A stretch of DNA of 27,237 nt from an uncultured Oscillospiraceae bacterium (GTDB taxonomy: Bacteria > Bacillota > Clostridia > Oscillospirales > Ruminococcaceae), in assembly GCA_900542145.1 (NCBI GenBank), contig UQMF01000029.1, forward strand, positions 1 to 27,237, written 5' to 3'. Shown here piece after piece: positions 8,323 to 16,471 of this stretch (its first letter is position 1; every line of letters begins with the position of its first letter). The position numbers and the translations under genes are program-made. The notes beneath the pieces are model-generated. The model saw only the letters and a program-made list of their open reading frames with translations, did not search any database and was not told the DNA's origin.

Positions 8323-8351
8323 GTGACAAAGCTGCGGATTTCGGGTATAAT
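8323..8351 (+). promoter_or_regulatory. Sigma-A promoter for the Y-polymerase operon
   Basis: The -35 is GTGACA (8323-8328) and the -10 is TATAAT (8346-8351), with a 17-bp spacer. I could not recognise a clear LexA (SOS) palindrome over or next to it. Confidence 0.65.
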
Positions 8352-8413
8352 AATATTACGCGAAACGTACATATTATTCGGCAGCATGAACTTTATCCGA
8401 AGGGAGCGGCGGT

Positions 8414-9676
8414 ATGGATTACGGCGAGATATACATGTGCATAGACCTGAAAAGCTTTTTTGCCTCCGTGGAGTGCGCGGACAAGGGGCTGGATCCGTTC
8501 ACCACGAATCTTGTCGTGGCGGATCCCTCCCGGGGGTCGGGGGCGATCTGCCTGGCGATAACTCCGGCGATGAAGGCGCTGGGTATCCGCAACCGCTGCC
8601 GGGTGTTCGAGATTCCGAAGGGGGTGGAATACATTACGGCGCTGCCCAGAATGAGGAGATATATGGAGGTTTCCGCGGAGATATACGGCGTTTACCTGCG
8701 GTACATCAGCCCGGAGGATATCCATGTGTATTCCATCGACGAGTGCTTCATTTATGCAACGCCCTATTTAAATATGTATAGCATGCACCCGAAGCAGCTG
8801 GCGCAGGAACTCATGGACGCAGTATTCCGCCAGACCCACATCACCGCCACCGCCGGGGTAGCAACGAATCTGTTCCTTGCGAAGATAGCGCTGGATATCA
8901 CCGCCAAGCACGTTCCCGACCACATCGGCTGGCTGGACGAGGATTCCTTCCGGAAGCGGCTGTGGCACCACCGCCCGATAACGGATTTCTGGAACATCGG
9001 CGCAGGCACGGCGCGGCGCCTGGAGAAATACGGCGTGTACGACCTGTGCGGCGTCGCGCAGATGGACGAGAATATCCTGTATAGGGAGTTCGGCGTGAAC
9101 GCGCAGTTCCTGATAGACCACGCCAACGGCCGCGAGCCGTGTACCATCGCGGATATTCACGCGTACGAGGCGAAGAGCCACTCCATCTCCACCGGGCAGA
9201 TACTTTTCGATGATTACAACTACGACGACGCGCTGCTGGTCATGAAGGAAATGGCAGATACGCTTGCACTGGAACTGGTGGAAAAGCGCATGGCGGCGGA
9301 ATCCGTTTCGCTGGTGATAGGCTACTCTAAGGACAGCCATCTGCCCACCGGCGGCACGCGGCGAATGGTGGTGTGCACCTCCTCACACCAGAAGCTGGCG
9401 GAGCGGCTGGAGCAGATATACCGTGAAACCACCCGTAGGAACGCGCCGATACGCAGCATAAATATCGGCTTCGGAGGACTTACAGCCGAGGAGAACAGCG
9501 GTTTCGACCTGTTCATGGATCCGCAGGCGGAGGAAAAGGAGAAGAACATGCAGCATGCGATAATCGACATAAAGCAGCGCTTCGGGAAGAATTCACTGAT
9601 AAGGGCGATGAGTTTAGAGGAGCGCGCCACCGCACGGAAGCGCAATAATCTAATCGGCGGACACAACGGAGGCTGA
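8414..9676 (+). CDS. Y-family DNA polymerase (DinB/UvrX-like)
   Basis: A 420-residue translesion DNA polymerase of the Y family. The catalytic carboxylates are visible: Asp11 in CIDLKSFFASVE and Asp109-Glu110 in VYSIDECFIY. The order fingers/palm, helix-hairpin-helix (FWNIGAGTARRLEKYGVYDLCGVA, about residue 195 on) and little finger is complete. The style (GVATNLFLAKIALDITAKH, then HSISTGQILFDDYNYDDALLV) is closer to Bacillus UvrX/YqjW and UmuC than to E. coli DinB. It is followed after four bases by a yolD-like gene, the usual partner of UvrX-type polymerases in Firmicutes. Its role is probably tolerance of damaged DNA and mutagenesis. The ribosome site is AAGGGAG just before the ATG. Confidence 0.92.
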   Translation: MDYGEIYMCIDLKSFFASVECADKGLDPFTTNLVVADPSRGSGAICLAITPAMKALGIRNRCRVFEIPKGVEYITALPRMRRYMEVSAEIYGVYLRYISPEDIHVYSIDECFIYATPYLNMYSMHPKQLAQELMDAVFRQTHITATAGVATNLFLAKIALDITAKHVPDHIGWLDEDSFRKRLWHHRPITDFWNIGAGTARRLEKYGVYDLCGVAQMDENILYREFGVNAQFLIDHANGREPCTIADIHAYEAKSHSISTGQILFDDYNYDDALLVMKEMADTLALELVEKRMAAESVSLVIGYSKDSHLPTGGTRRMVVCTSSHQKLAERLEQIYRETTRRNAPIRSINIGFGGLTAEENSGFDLFMDPQAEEKEKNMQHAIIDIKQRFGKNSLIRAMSLEERATARKRNNLIGGHNGG

Positions 9677-9680
9677 CGGC

Positions 9681-10025
9681 ATGAAAACGATAAGCAGGGA
9701 ACAGAGGGCGCGGCAGTTCATGCCGTTCGCGTCCCTCCGGGGGTATTACGCCTATGTCCGGGAGCAGGAGAGGCACCGGGAGCCGCGCCGGGAGCTTTCC
9801 GACGACCAGGCGGAGGAACTGTCCGCGGCGCTCTCCGGGCTTTCCCGGGGGGATATGGTGAGGATAACGCACTATTCCGGGGATCATTATGAGGTAACTG
9901 AGGGAGTGCTGACAGGGTTCGACCCGGTGTACCGCCGACTGGCTATAGTCCGCCGGGAGGTACGGTTCGACGACATAATTGCAGCAGAGGTCGTTTTTCG
10001 TCAAGATGATATACCGGACATGTAA
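9681..10025 (+). CDS. YolD-like family protein
   Basis: A 114-residue basic protein with the YolD signature RARQFMPFASLRGYYAYVRE at residues 9-28, followed by an acidic helix and a small beta-rich C-terminal part. In Bacillus, yolD-like genes sit next to UvrX/YqjW Y-family polymerases and have been proposed as functional counterparts of UmuD; that role is inferred by neighbourhood. The same pairing is seen here: the start is four bases after the polymerase stop and its GGAGG ribosome site (9668-9672) lies inside the end of the polymerase gene, so the two are co-translated. Confidence 0.88.
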   Translation: MKTISREQRARQFMPFASLRGYYAYVREQERHREPRRELSDDQAEELSAALSGLSRGDMVRITHYSGDHYEVTEGVLTGFDPVYRRLAIVRREVRFDDIIAAEVVFRQDDIPDM

Positions 10026-10074
10026 ACTTCGTATACAATAATGAAGATTTTTGCTGAAAATTGCAAAATTCATC

Positions 10075-10103
10075 TTGACTTATTGCATAAAGTCTTGTAT
10101 AAT
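10075..10103 (+). promoter_or_regulatory. Strong sigma-A promoter for pckG
   Basis: The -35 is TTGACT (10075-10080) and the -10 is TATAAT (10098-10103), with a 17-bp spacer; eleven of twelve consensus bases match. The leader starts with a hairpin (10114-10119 paired with 10148-10153, inner stem 10130-10134/10139-10143) that would sit at the very 5' end of the mRNA. Confidence 0.85.
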
Positions 10104-10189
10104 GTTATATATGGAGATATGGCGTCCGGGCGGAAACGTCCGCTGCGTATCTCGGTATTTCAAAATAATGTTAGAAGGAGATAACTATT

Positions 10190-12046
10190 ATGGCAAGAAA
10201 TCCCGGTGTATTAACCAAGAACCCTAACGTTATCAAGTGGGTAGACGAGATGGTAGCTCTTACCAAGCCTGATCAGGTCGTATGGATCGACGGCTCCAAG
10301 GAGCAGCTCGCCGAGCTGACCGACGAGGTTTGCTCCCTGCCCGACGGCAATAAGGACAAGATGTACAGACTGAACCCGGAGAAGCTCCCCGGCTGCCTGT
10401 ATCACAGAACACTCCCCAACGACGTTGCAAGAGTTGAGGACAGAACTTTCATCTGCTGCCGTGAGAAGAAGGACGCAGGCCCCACCAACAACTGGATGGA
10501 TCCTAAGGAAATGAAGGCTATGCTGACCCCCATGTACGACGGCGTTATGAAGGGCAGAACCATGTACGTTATCCCGTACTCCATGGGCCCGATCGGCTCC
10601 CCTCTCGCTAAGGTAGGCGTTGAGCTGACCGACTCCATCTACGTTGTCCTGAACATGAACATCATGACCAGAATGGGCGCTGACGCTTTCAAGAACCTCG
10701 GCGACACCTCCAACGACTTTGTTCGCGGTCTGCACAGCAAGGCTGACGTTGATCCCGAGAAGAGATATATCGTTCAGTTCCCCGAGGAGAACACTATCTG
10801 GTCCATCAACTCCGCGTACGGCGGAAACGTTCTGCTGGGCAAGAAGTGCTTCGCACTGCGTATCGCTTCCTACCAGGGCAAGAACGAGGGCTGGATGGCT
10901 GAGCACATGCTGATCCTCGGCGTTAAGAAGCCCGACGGCGAGATGAAGTATATCACTGCTGCATTCCCGTCTGCTTGCGGCAAGACCAACCTCGCAATGC
11001 TGATTCCTCCGGCTGTATATCAGGAGCAGGGCTACCAGGTATTCACCGTAGGCGACGATATTGCCTGGATGAAGCCCGGCAAGGACGGCAGACTGTACGC
11101 TATCAACCCCGAGAACGGCTTCTTCGGCGTAGCTCCTGGTACTAACGCTAAGTCCAACTACAACGCACTTGCTTCTACCATGAAGAACACCATCTTCACC
11201 AACGTTGCCCTGAACAACGCAGACAACACCGTTTGGTGGGAAGGTCTTGACAAGAATCCGCCTGTTGACGCAACAGAGTGGAAGGGCGCAAAGGTAAACG
11301 GCGTTGAGTTCACTTCTGAGATCGACCCCGCTACCGGCAAGAACAAGAAGCTTGCTCACCCGAACTCCAGATTCACCGCTCCGGCTGTAAACTGCCCCTG
11401 CGTATCTCCTGAGTTCAACAACCCGGACGGCGTTCCTGTAAGCGCTATCATCTTCGGCGGCAGACGTGCTTCCACAACTCCGCTGGTATATCAGTCCTTC
11501 GACTGGGTACACGGCACCTACATGGGTTCCGCTGTTTCCTCTGAGACCACCGCAGCTGCTACCGGCGCTGTAGGCGTGCTCCGTCACGATCCTATGGCTA
11601 TGAAGCCGTTCATCGGTTACAATGTTGGCGACTACTGGGCACACTGGCTTGAGATGGGCGAGAAGCTCGGCGACAAGGCTCCCAAGATCTTCAACGTAAA
11701 CTGGTTCAAGCAGGACGAGAACGGCAACTTCATCTGGCCGGGCTTCGGCGACAACATGCGTGTTCTCGACTGGATTATCAGGAGATGCGAAGGCAAAGTT
11801 GACGCAGTTGAAACTCCTATCGGTTTCCTGCCTAAGAAGGGCGACATCAACCTCAAGGGTATTGAGGACGAGGTTACTTCCGAAGTTGAGGACAAGCTGC
11901 TCGCAGTTGACGTAGACCTCTGGAAGAAGGAGATCGCTGAGATGCGCAGATACTACAACGACGACATCAAGGCAAAGGGCGGCAACATTCCGCAGGCTCT
12001 CTATGACGAGCTCGACAAGATCGAGGCCAGACTCAACAAGGCTTGA
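10190..12046 (+). CDS. pckG: Phosphoenolpyruvate carboxykinase (GTP)
   Basis: A 618-residue GTP-dependent PEP carboxykinase, which interconverts oxaloacetate + GTP and PEP + GDP + CO2. In anaerobic gut Firmicutes it often runs in the CO2-fixing direction towards oxaloacetate, though the sequence alone does not show direction. The GTP-class nucleotide loop FPSACGKTNLAM lies at residues 259-270 with the reactive Cys263. Other class motifs are YVIPYSMGPIGSPLAKVGVE and the C-terminal part with NVNWFKQDENGNFIWPGFG. Length is standard. The ribosome site AGAAGGAGATAAC is close to ideal, and with the strong promoter and a codon choice unlike neighbouring genes (AGA for Arg, GTT, GCT) it suggests very high expression. 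Confidence 0.96.
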   Translation: MARNPGVLTKNPNVIKWVDEMVALTKPDQVVWIDGSKEQLAELTDEVCSLPDGNKDKMYRLNPEKLPGCLYHRTLPNDVARVEDRTFICCREKKDAGPTNNWMDPKEMKAMLTPMYDGVMKGRTMYVIPYSMGPIGSPLAKVGVELTDSIYVVLNMNIMTRMGADAFKNLGDTSNDFVRGLHSKADVDPEKRYIVQFPEENTIWSINSAYGGNVLLGKKCFALRIASYQGKNEGWMAEHMLILGVKKPDGEMKYITAAFPSACGKTNLAMLIPPAVYQEQGYQVFTVGDDIAWMKPGKDGRLYAINPENGFFGVAPGTNAKSNYNALASTMKNTIFTNVALNNADNTVWWEGLDKNPPVDATEWKGAKVNGVEFTSEIDPATGKNKKLAHPNSRFTAPAVNCPCVSPEFNNPDGVPVSAIIFGGRRASTTPLVYQSFDWVHGTYMGSAVSSETTAAATGAVGVLRHDPMAMKPFIGYNVGDYWAHWLEMGEKLGDKAPKIFNVNWFKQDENGNFIWPGFGDNMRVLDWIIRRCEGKVDAVETPIGFLPKKGDINLKGIEDEVTSEVEDKLLAVDVDLWKKEIAEMRRYYNDDIKAKGGNIPQALYDELDKIEARLNKA

Positions 12047-12078
12047 TCTGATCGCTTAGAACGATAGTTCAATAAATT

Positions 12079-12107
12079 TCCCCCGTTCGTATGGACGGGG
12101 GATTTTT
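12079..12107. terminator. Terminator of pckG, probably shared
   Basis: CCCCCGT (12080-12086) pairs with ACGGGGG (12095-12101) around an 8-nt loop, followed by ATTTTT. It lies between convergent pckG and the anti-sigma gene and has A-rich sequence on the other side, so it may act on both strands. Confidence 0.88.
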
Positions 12108-12110
12108 GTG

Positions 12111-13157
12111 TTATTCAAGATTTATTGTGTAGTTTCCTATTATGACAGATGAAAGATCGTTTATATTTATCGGCTTGTCGAGCAGAACAAGGAATGTGTC
12201 TGAGTCACTGCCTTCAACATCGGAACTCGTGAGACTGTAGTTTTTTACCTCTGTGCCATCTTTGAATCGCATTATCAAAGGGGAAGACTTGTCCGGCTTT
12301 CTGGTCTTTCTGATCACCTTTGCGTCCCACTGTACAGCCAGTGGAGTTATGTTTACTTTTTTCAGCTCATACAGATAGTTGTCTATCTGCACATCGGTAT
12401 CAGGCTCTACAGTGACACGGTCTGTGTTGATGAAATCAAGCGGAAGTTTAAGAACTACCGGTTCTTCAAAAGGAATTTCACGAATATTAGTGCTACTAAA
12501 CAGTGTTAGGTCACAGAAGCTTGCATTAAATGAGCTTTCTGTGTTCAGTTCATTTCCGTGGATCTCAAAAATGACTGTGTGTTTATAACCGCTTACCGTC
12601 CTCTCGCCAAAGCCCTGCGTTCCATAGCAACCGTTGGTCTGAGGACTTGGCTTAAGTTCGACACGAATTTCGTTTTCCTGTAAGTTGTAATCCTGTGCGA
12701 AATTCTGGAGTACGTCCTCGTTTATATCCAGTTCATACATCACCATAACCACGCTGCTGTCTGCGACAGCTCCGGTAAATGTTACTTTCCCAAATCCGAA
12801 ATCAGTGGTCTGGTAAAGGTCGGTTCCCATTGCAGTCAAATCTACGGCGGCAAGTTGGTTTTCAATTCCGGTATCTATATATTCTGAGTTATCAAGTGCT
12901 CTCTGGGAATAGAACCCCTGGAACAACTTTGTAAAATCCCACCCGGTGGAAGCACCGGCGGCGGTCACACCTACGGCAGCCGTAGCTACAGCCGCGGCTG
13001 CGATGATGACTGGTCTGCGTAACGTACGCTTTTTCTTAGGTGCCGAAAATCCCGGGGAATCCGTTTTGCTTCTGCGCGAAAGTATGTTCCGGAGTAGTTC
13101 GTCGTCGGTTTCCGGCGGCGTGATGTTATTGAAAAGTTCAATGTATTTTGATTTCAT
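12111..13157 (-). CDS. Predicted membrane anti-sigma factor
   Basis: A 348-residue protein with a cytoplasmic N-terminus of about 48 residues (ELFNNITPPETDDELLRNIL), one membrane helix at about 49-70 (alanine/valine-rich), and a long extracellular beta-rich domain. This layout and its position directly after an ECF sigma gene are those of Clostridia anti-sigma factors of the DUF4179-like kind; the family assignment is by resemblance only. The start codon overlaps the sigma stop by four bases (ATGA, 13154-13157), so translation is coupled. There is no zinc-binding HxxxCxxC anti-sigma motif. The extracellular domain presumably senses an envelope signal, but no ligand can be named. Confidence 0.7.
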   Translation of the reverse strand: MKSKYIELFNNITPPETDDELLRNILSRRSKTDSPGFSAPKKKRTLRRPVIIAAAAVATAAVGVTAAGASTGWDFTKLFQGFYSQRALDNSEYIDTGIENQLAAVDLTAMGTDLYQTTDFGFGKVTFTGAVADSSVVMVMYELDINEDVLQNFAQDYNLQENEIRVELKPSPQTNGCYGTQGFGERTVSGYKHTVIFEIHGNELNTESSFNASFCDLTLFSSTNIREIPFEEPVVLKLPLDFINTDRVTVEPDTDVQIDNYLYELKKVNITPLAVQWDAKVIRKTRKPDKSSPLIMRFKDGTEVKNYSLTSSDVEGSDSDTFLVLLDKPININDLSSVIIGNYTINLE

Positions 13158-13645
13158 AGTCGGTCCTCCTCTGTCAGCAATTGTTTTAGCCGCCTGCGTC
13201 CTCGGGAAAGCCGTGAGGTCACTGCGGTGACGCTGATGTCCAGTATCTGAGCAATCTCTCTTGTGGAATAGTCCTCGTAATAGAACAGATGAATTACCGT
13301 GCTGTATTCTGGCGGCAGCGATTTAATCAGCGGCAGAAGCTCGCTTTCAGCAGTTGGCTCGGCTGGTGCGGCGGATATGCTGTCGCTTGAGTCGGGATAT
13401 TCCATTGGCTCACCGTGGGTGCAGCGGTATTTCAGGATATTTTTTGATAGATTGACGGCTACCCGAATAAGCCAGCGCTTGCAGTCCTCGTCTGTAGGAA
13501 AATTCCTGGGGTAATTCAGCAGTCGTATGAAGGATTCCTGGCATACGTCCTCAGCATCCGCCGAACTTCTCAGGTAGCTGAATGACACGCGGTACAGCAT
13601 GGTGTGGTACAGCCGGACGTATTTTTCGATGTCCTGGTCGGTCAC
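13154..13645 (-). CDS. ECF-type RNA polymerase sigma factor
   Basis: A 163-residue sigma-70 family protein of the extracytoplasmic-function group. Sigma region 2 is seen at residues 8-70 (MLYRVSFSYLRSSADAEDVC, then ESFIRLLNYP). A variable linker follows, then region 4 at about 108-158 with the helix-turn-helix YSTREIAQILDISVTAVTSR. The start is a GTG at 13643-13645 with AGGAGG six bases upstream. It is coupled to the membrane anti-sigma gene by a 4-bp overlap. A likely promoter region with GTGACA and an AT-rich -10 lies upstream around 13685-13720, but I cannot place it precisely. The target regulon is unknown and may include its own operon. Confidence 0.9.
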   Translation of the reverse strand: MTDQDIEKYVRLYHTMLYRVSFSYLRSSADAEDVCQESFIRLLNYPRNFPTDEDCKRWLIRVAVNLSKNILKYRCTHGEPMEYPDSSDSISAAPAEPTAESELLPLIKSLPPEYSTVIHLFYYEDYSTREIAQILDISVTAVTSRLSRGRRRLKQLLTEEDRL

Positions 13646-13719
13646 GCTCTCCCTCCTTTTCGCGTTATTGAAGGACGTCTTTCACCTATATAACAATTCT
13701 GAATGAGGATTTGTCACCG

Positions 13720-13752
13720 GAAAAGAAAACCGCCGCCCTTCCGGACGGCGGT
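13720..13752 (-). terminator. Terminator of the small cysteine-rich gene
   Basis: On the minus strand ACCGCCG pairs with CGGCGGT (13746-13752 and 13729-13735) around a 10-nt loop, followed by TTTTCTTTT (13720-13728). It lies 18 bases past the stop codon of 13770-13985. Confidence 0.82.
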
Positions 13753-13769
13753 CGATATGTTGTTCGATA

Positions 13770-13985
13770 TCAGAAATCAATATCATTGACAGCGGAGTTT
13801 GCAAGCTGAAGCTCCTTTTTGGGTATTCTCTTGAGAGGGGAATAAACGAACTTCTTGCAGGAATCGTAGGACTTCACGTCGCCCATCTTGGAGCAGTGGA
13901 TAGTGTCCCCTTTTCCGGCGGTACCCAGTTCGCAGTATTTACAGGAGGGCTTGATATTGTTGCCGAACAGCTTTTTCTTTGCCAT
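13770..13985 (-). CDS. Small four-cysteine protein, conserved hypothetical
   Basis: A 71-residue basic protein with four cysteines spaced CxxC-x12-C-x11-C (Cys15, 18, 31, 43), which suggests a small metal-binding knuckle. I recall similar short proteins starting MAKKKLFG, with PLKR(I/V)P near the C-terminus, in other Ruminococcaceae, but no function is known to me. The gene is convincing: ribosome site GGAGG, a sigma-A promoter at 14051-14079, and its own terminator. It stands alone between the sigma operon and the divergent dockerin-protein gene. There is no signal peptide. Confidence 0.82.
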   Translation of the reverse strand: MAKKKLFGNNIKPSCKYCELGTAGKGDTIHCSKMGDVKSYDSCKKFVYSPLKRIPKKELQLANSAVNDIDF

Positions 13986-14050
13986 AGATAATTCCTCCGA
14001 TCATCAGCGATGTAATGGCGGGAGGTGCATTTAGCACTTCACCTTAATAT

Positions 14051-14079
14051 ATTATACCACAGCCCGGCGTAATTGTCTA
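14051..14079 (-). promoter_or_regulatory. Sigma-A promoter for the four-cysteine protein
   Basis: On the minus strand the -35 is TAGACA (14074-14079) and the -10 is TATAAT (14051-14056), with a 17-bp spacer. Confidence 0.75.
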
Positions 14080-14182
14080 CAATTATTCGGAATTTTTCCG
14101 GTGAATTTTTGAGCCGCGCTTTTGTGTATATTGAACAAATTCCCGTAATTTGCGAAAATCTGCAAAAAATCTTTCTGGGGTA

Positions 14183-14211
14183 TTGCCAAAAGGTCAAATG
14201 TGTGGTATACT
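14183..14211 (+). promoter_or_regulatory. Sigma-A promoter for the dockerin protein gene
   Basis: The -35 is TTGCCA (14183-14188) and the -10 is TATACT (14206-14211), with a 17-bp spacer. The leader carries an 8-bp hairpin (TCCGGTGC/GCGCCGGA, about 14237-14255) before the AAGGAGAGGA ribosome site. The 308-base gap 13986-14294 otherwise holds only the divergent promoter for the four-cysteine gene. Confidence 0.68.
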
Positions 14212-14294
14212 ATTGATGTATATAATGACATAGCTGTCCGGTGCGCTGCGCCGGAGGAATATCAACGAGGAAGATATATTAAGGAGAGGATTTT

Positions 14295-16445
14295 ATGAAG
14301 CTTTCTAAAAGAATAATCGCCGCTGCGCTCACCGGCTGCATGACAGCCGCTTCCGTTCCGGCTGTGCTCTCTGTCACCGGCTACGCTGCCGTTGTGCAGG
14401 ATTATGATTCCACGGACGTTGTATGGGACACCGATTCATCGCTCTTCTATGCTGTGGGAGAGTCCGAACCGAACGCCAAGTTCCTCAAGGCGCTCCAGAC
14501 TGCGACCGGCAGGAGGGACTACACCCTCATCACCTTCGGCGATCTCGAGAAGATCACCTCGCTGAACCTCAGCGGTATCGGCATGGAGGGTGTTCCGCGC
14601 ATAATCGAGTACATGGTAAGGCTCCGCACGCTGGACCTTTCCAAGAACAAGCTGCGCAGCTCCACCGTTAATAACGTGGATCTTTCCGACTGCTACATGC
14701 TTTCCAGCATTGACCTCAGCTACAACTTCCTGACCTCTGTTCCGGCGTGGTATACTGCGCTGGACGCAAAGACCAAGAATATCAGCTACAACCTCATCAA
14801 CACCTCCAACCAGAGAAACCTTGTCGTAAGCCCCACCGCGTACTACTTCGGCATAGGGGATTCCCTCACCGACAAGGAGCTGGCGCGCTTCAAGGATAAG
14901 GTGCTTTCCACCGTCAAGCTCAACGACGGAAGTCTGCTGCCGGAGTATTTCTATGATCCGCTGCTGAACAAGTACGACGTTCCGGACAATGTTGACGACA
15001 GCTACCTCACCAACGAGAATATCGACTTCGATATCGACATCAGCGCCTTCGTCAAGGACGGCGTAGTCACCAAGTCCGGCTCAGTGAAGGGTACTGTATC
15101 CCTGTTCGTTCCGGGATCTTCCTCCAACCCCAAGATCAAGGCGGAGGTCACTGTGTACTTCCTGGACGGCAACGATCCCTCTACCGTGAAGTTCCGCCTG
15201 GAGAGCCTTATCTCCGAGTGCGAGAAGCTCACCGAGGATACATACACTGCTCCCACATGGACCGTGTTCTCCAATCAGCTCAAGACTGCCAAGGCTATTT
15301 ACCAGTACAACAATACTGACTACGACATGCTCAAGAATGCATTCGACAGCCTGACCGACGCCAAGAAGCAGCTGGTGGAGGGTGTCAATACCAACACCAA
15401 GAAGATACTTACCGACCTGCTTGCGATCGCCAAGACCTACAAGGAGGCTGATTACACCGCCGAGAGCTGGAGGAAGCTCACCGCAGCGGTGAATCTGCTG
15501 ACCGAGGCAAGCGAGAACAAGAGTACATCTCTTGCGGACGCGAACGCAGCCATCAAGGCGTTCCAGGACGCCCAGAACGGACTGTCCGCGACCAAGCAGG
15601 AGAAGCCTGCAATAATCACCAAGGCTGACTTCGAGGCAATCTACGGCGATAACAAGACCGTTACCGCAAAGGGCGCCACCAAGGACGGCTACAAGTACAG
15701 CTGGAAGTTCACCGGCACCGACGTCACCAAGCCCGCGGATTTCGACCCCGAGGTTATGTACGAGAGCAAGGTGGAGGAGCAGATTCGCTTTGAGGCTGGC
15801 AGCGCTTCCGACTACCAGATAATCTCCTTCGCGGAGACCAAGGCGTTCCCGGGAACCGGCGAGCTCACCCTGGACGTTTCCAAGGTATACACCAACGGCG
15901 TATACAGACTGTACAAGTGGAACACTTCCACCAAGAAGTCAGAATTCATCAGAGAGGTTACCGTCGAGGACGGTTCTGTCACCACAAGCTTCAGCGAGGG
16001 CGGCGACTATTTCATCAGCTCCGTTCTCCAGAATTTCCAGATGATCTCTTCCAACTTCAATATCAACCACGAGAAGCGCACCATCACCGCCAACTTCAAG
16101 AAGAAGTACACCGTGGCTGATTTCCGCAACAACATCGAGAACGGCAGCGCAGTGAACATCACTAACTCCGACGGCACCGCGGTATCCGAAACGCAGTACA
16201 TCGCCACCGGAATGCAGGCGTGCGCCCCCAACAGCGACGCAAGCTACGCACTGGTGGTCATGGGCGATGTTGACGGCGACGGCAACGTTACCGCGCTGGA
16301 CGCCGTGAATATCCTCAAGGCGGTCATCGGAGAGGTAACACTGGACAGCTACGAGAAGAAGGTAGCCGCTGACATCAACGGCGACGGCTGGGTAAGAGCT
16401 GACGACGCTGTGGAACTTCTCAAGTATGTCATCGGCATTGACTGA
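14295..16445 (+). CDS. Secreted LRR/FIVAR protein with C-terminal type I dockerin
   Basis: A 716-residue exported protein. A signal peptide (KLSKRIIAAALTGCMTAAS, with cleavage probably near GYAA, residue ~31) is followed by a short leucine-rich repeat block (about 86-150: LNLSGIGMEGVP, LDLSKNKL, IDLSYNFLTSVP). A beta region comes next, then two FIVAR-like helical repeats (about 299-440), another beta region, and a type I dockerin at 656-716. The dockerin has two calcium loops, DVDGDGNVTALD and DINGDGWVRADD, each followed by a helix of the AVNILKAVIG type. A dockerin binds a cohesin, so the protein is probably docked on a scaffoldin or cell-surface cohesin. No catalytic domain is seen; LRR and FIVAR suggest binding or adhesion. 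Codon use resembles a well-expressed gene. Confidence 0.88.
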   Translation: MKLSKRIIAAALTGCMTAASVPAVLSVTGYAAVVQDYDSTDVVWDTDSSLFYAVGESEPNAKFLKALQTATGRRDYTLITFGDLEKITSLNLSGIGMEGVPRIIEYMVRLRTLDLSKNKLRSSTVNNVDLSDCYMLSSIDLSYNFLTSVPAWYTALDAKTKNISYNLINTSNQRNLVVSPTAYYFGIGDSLTDKELARFKDKVLSTVKLNDGSLLPEYFYDPLLNKYDVPDNVDDSYLTNENIDFDIDISAFVKDGVVTKSGSVKGTVSLFVPGSSSNPKIKAEVTVYFLDGNDPSTVKFRLESLISECEKLTEDTYTAPTWTVFSNQLKTAKAIYQYNNTDYDMLKNAFDSLTDAKKQLVEGVNTNTKKILTDLLAIAKTYKEADYTAESWRKLTAAVNLLTEASENKSTSLADANAAIKAFQDAQNGLSATKQEKPAIITKADFEAIYGDNKTVTAKGATKDGYKYSWKFTGTDVTKPADFDPEVMYESKVEEQIRFEAGSASDYQIISFAETKAFPGTGELTLDVSKVYTNGVYRLYKWNTSTKKSEFIREVTVEDGSVTTSFSEGGDYFISSVLQNFQMISSNFNINHEKRTITANFKKKYTVADFRNNIENGSAVNITNSDGTAVSETQYIATGMQACAPNSDASYALVVMGDVDGDGNVTALDAVNILKAVIGEVTLDSYEKKVAADINGDGWVRADDAVELLKYVIGID

Positions 16446-16471
16446 CAGGTCAGCGCCGGCTGGGAGGTCAG

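Noticed and set aside
8196..8387. 63-codon minus-strand frame upstream of mazF as an antitoxin
   Set aside because: It lacks a ribosome site and any ribbon-helix-helix pattern, and it overlaps the Y-polymerase promoter.
10211..11644. 477-codon open frame on the minus strand
   Set aside because: It lies wholly within pckG, whose protein is unmistakable; the reverse frame is kept open by the biased codons of a highly expressed gene and shows no recognisable protein.
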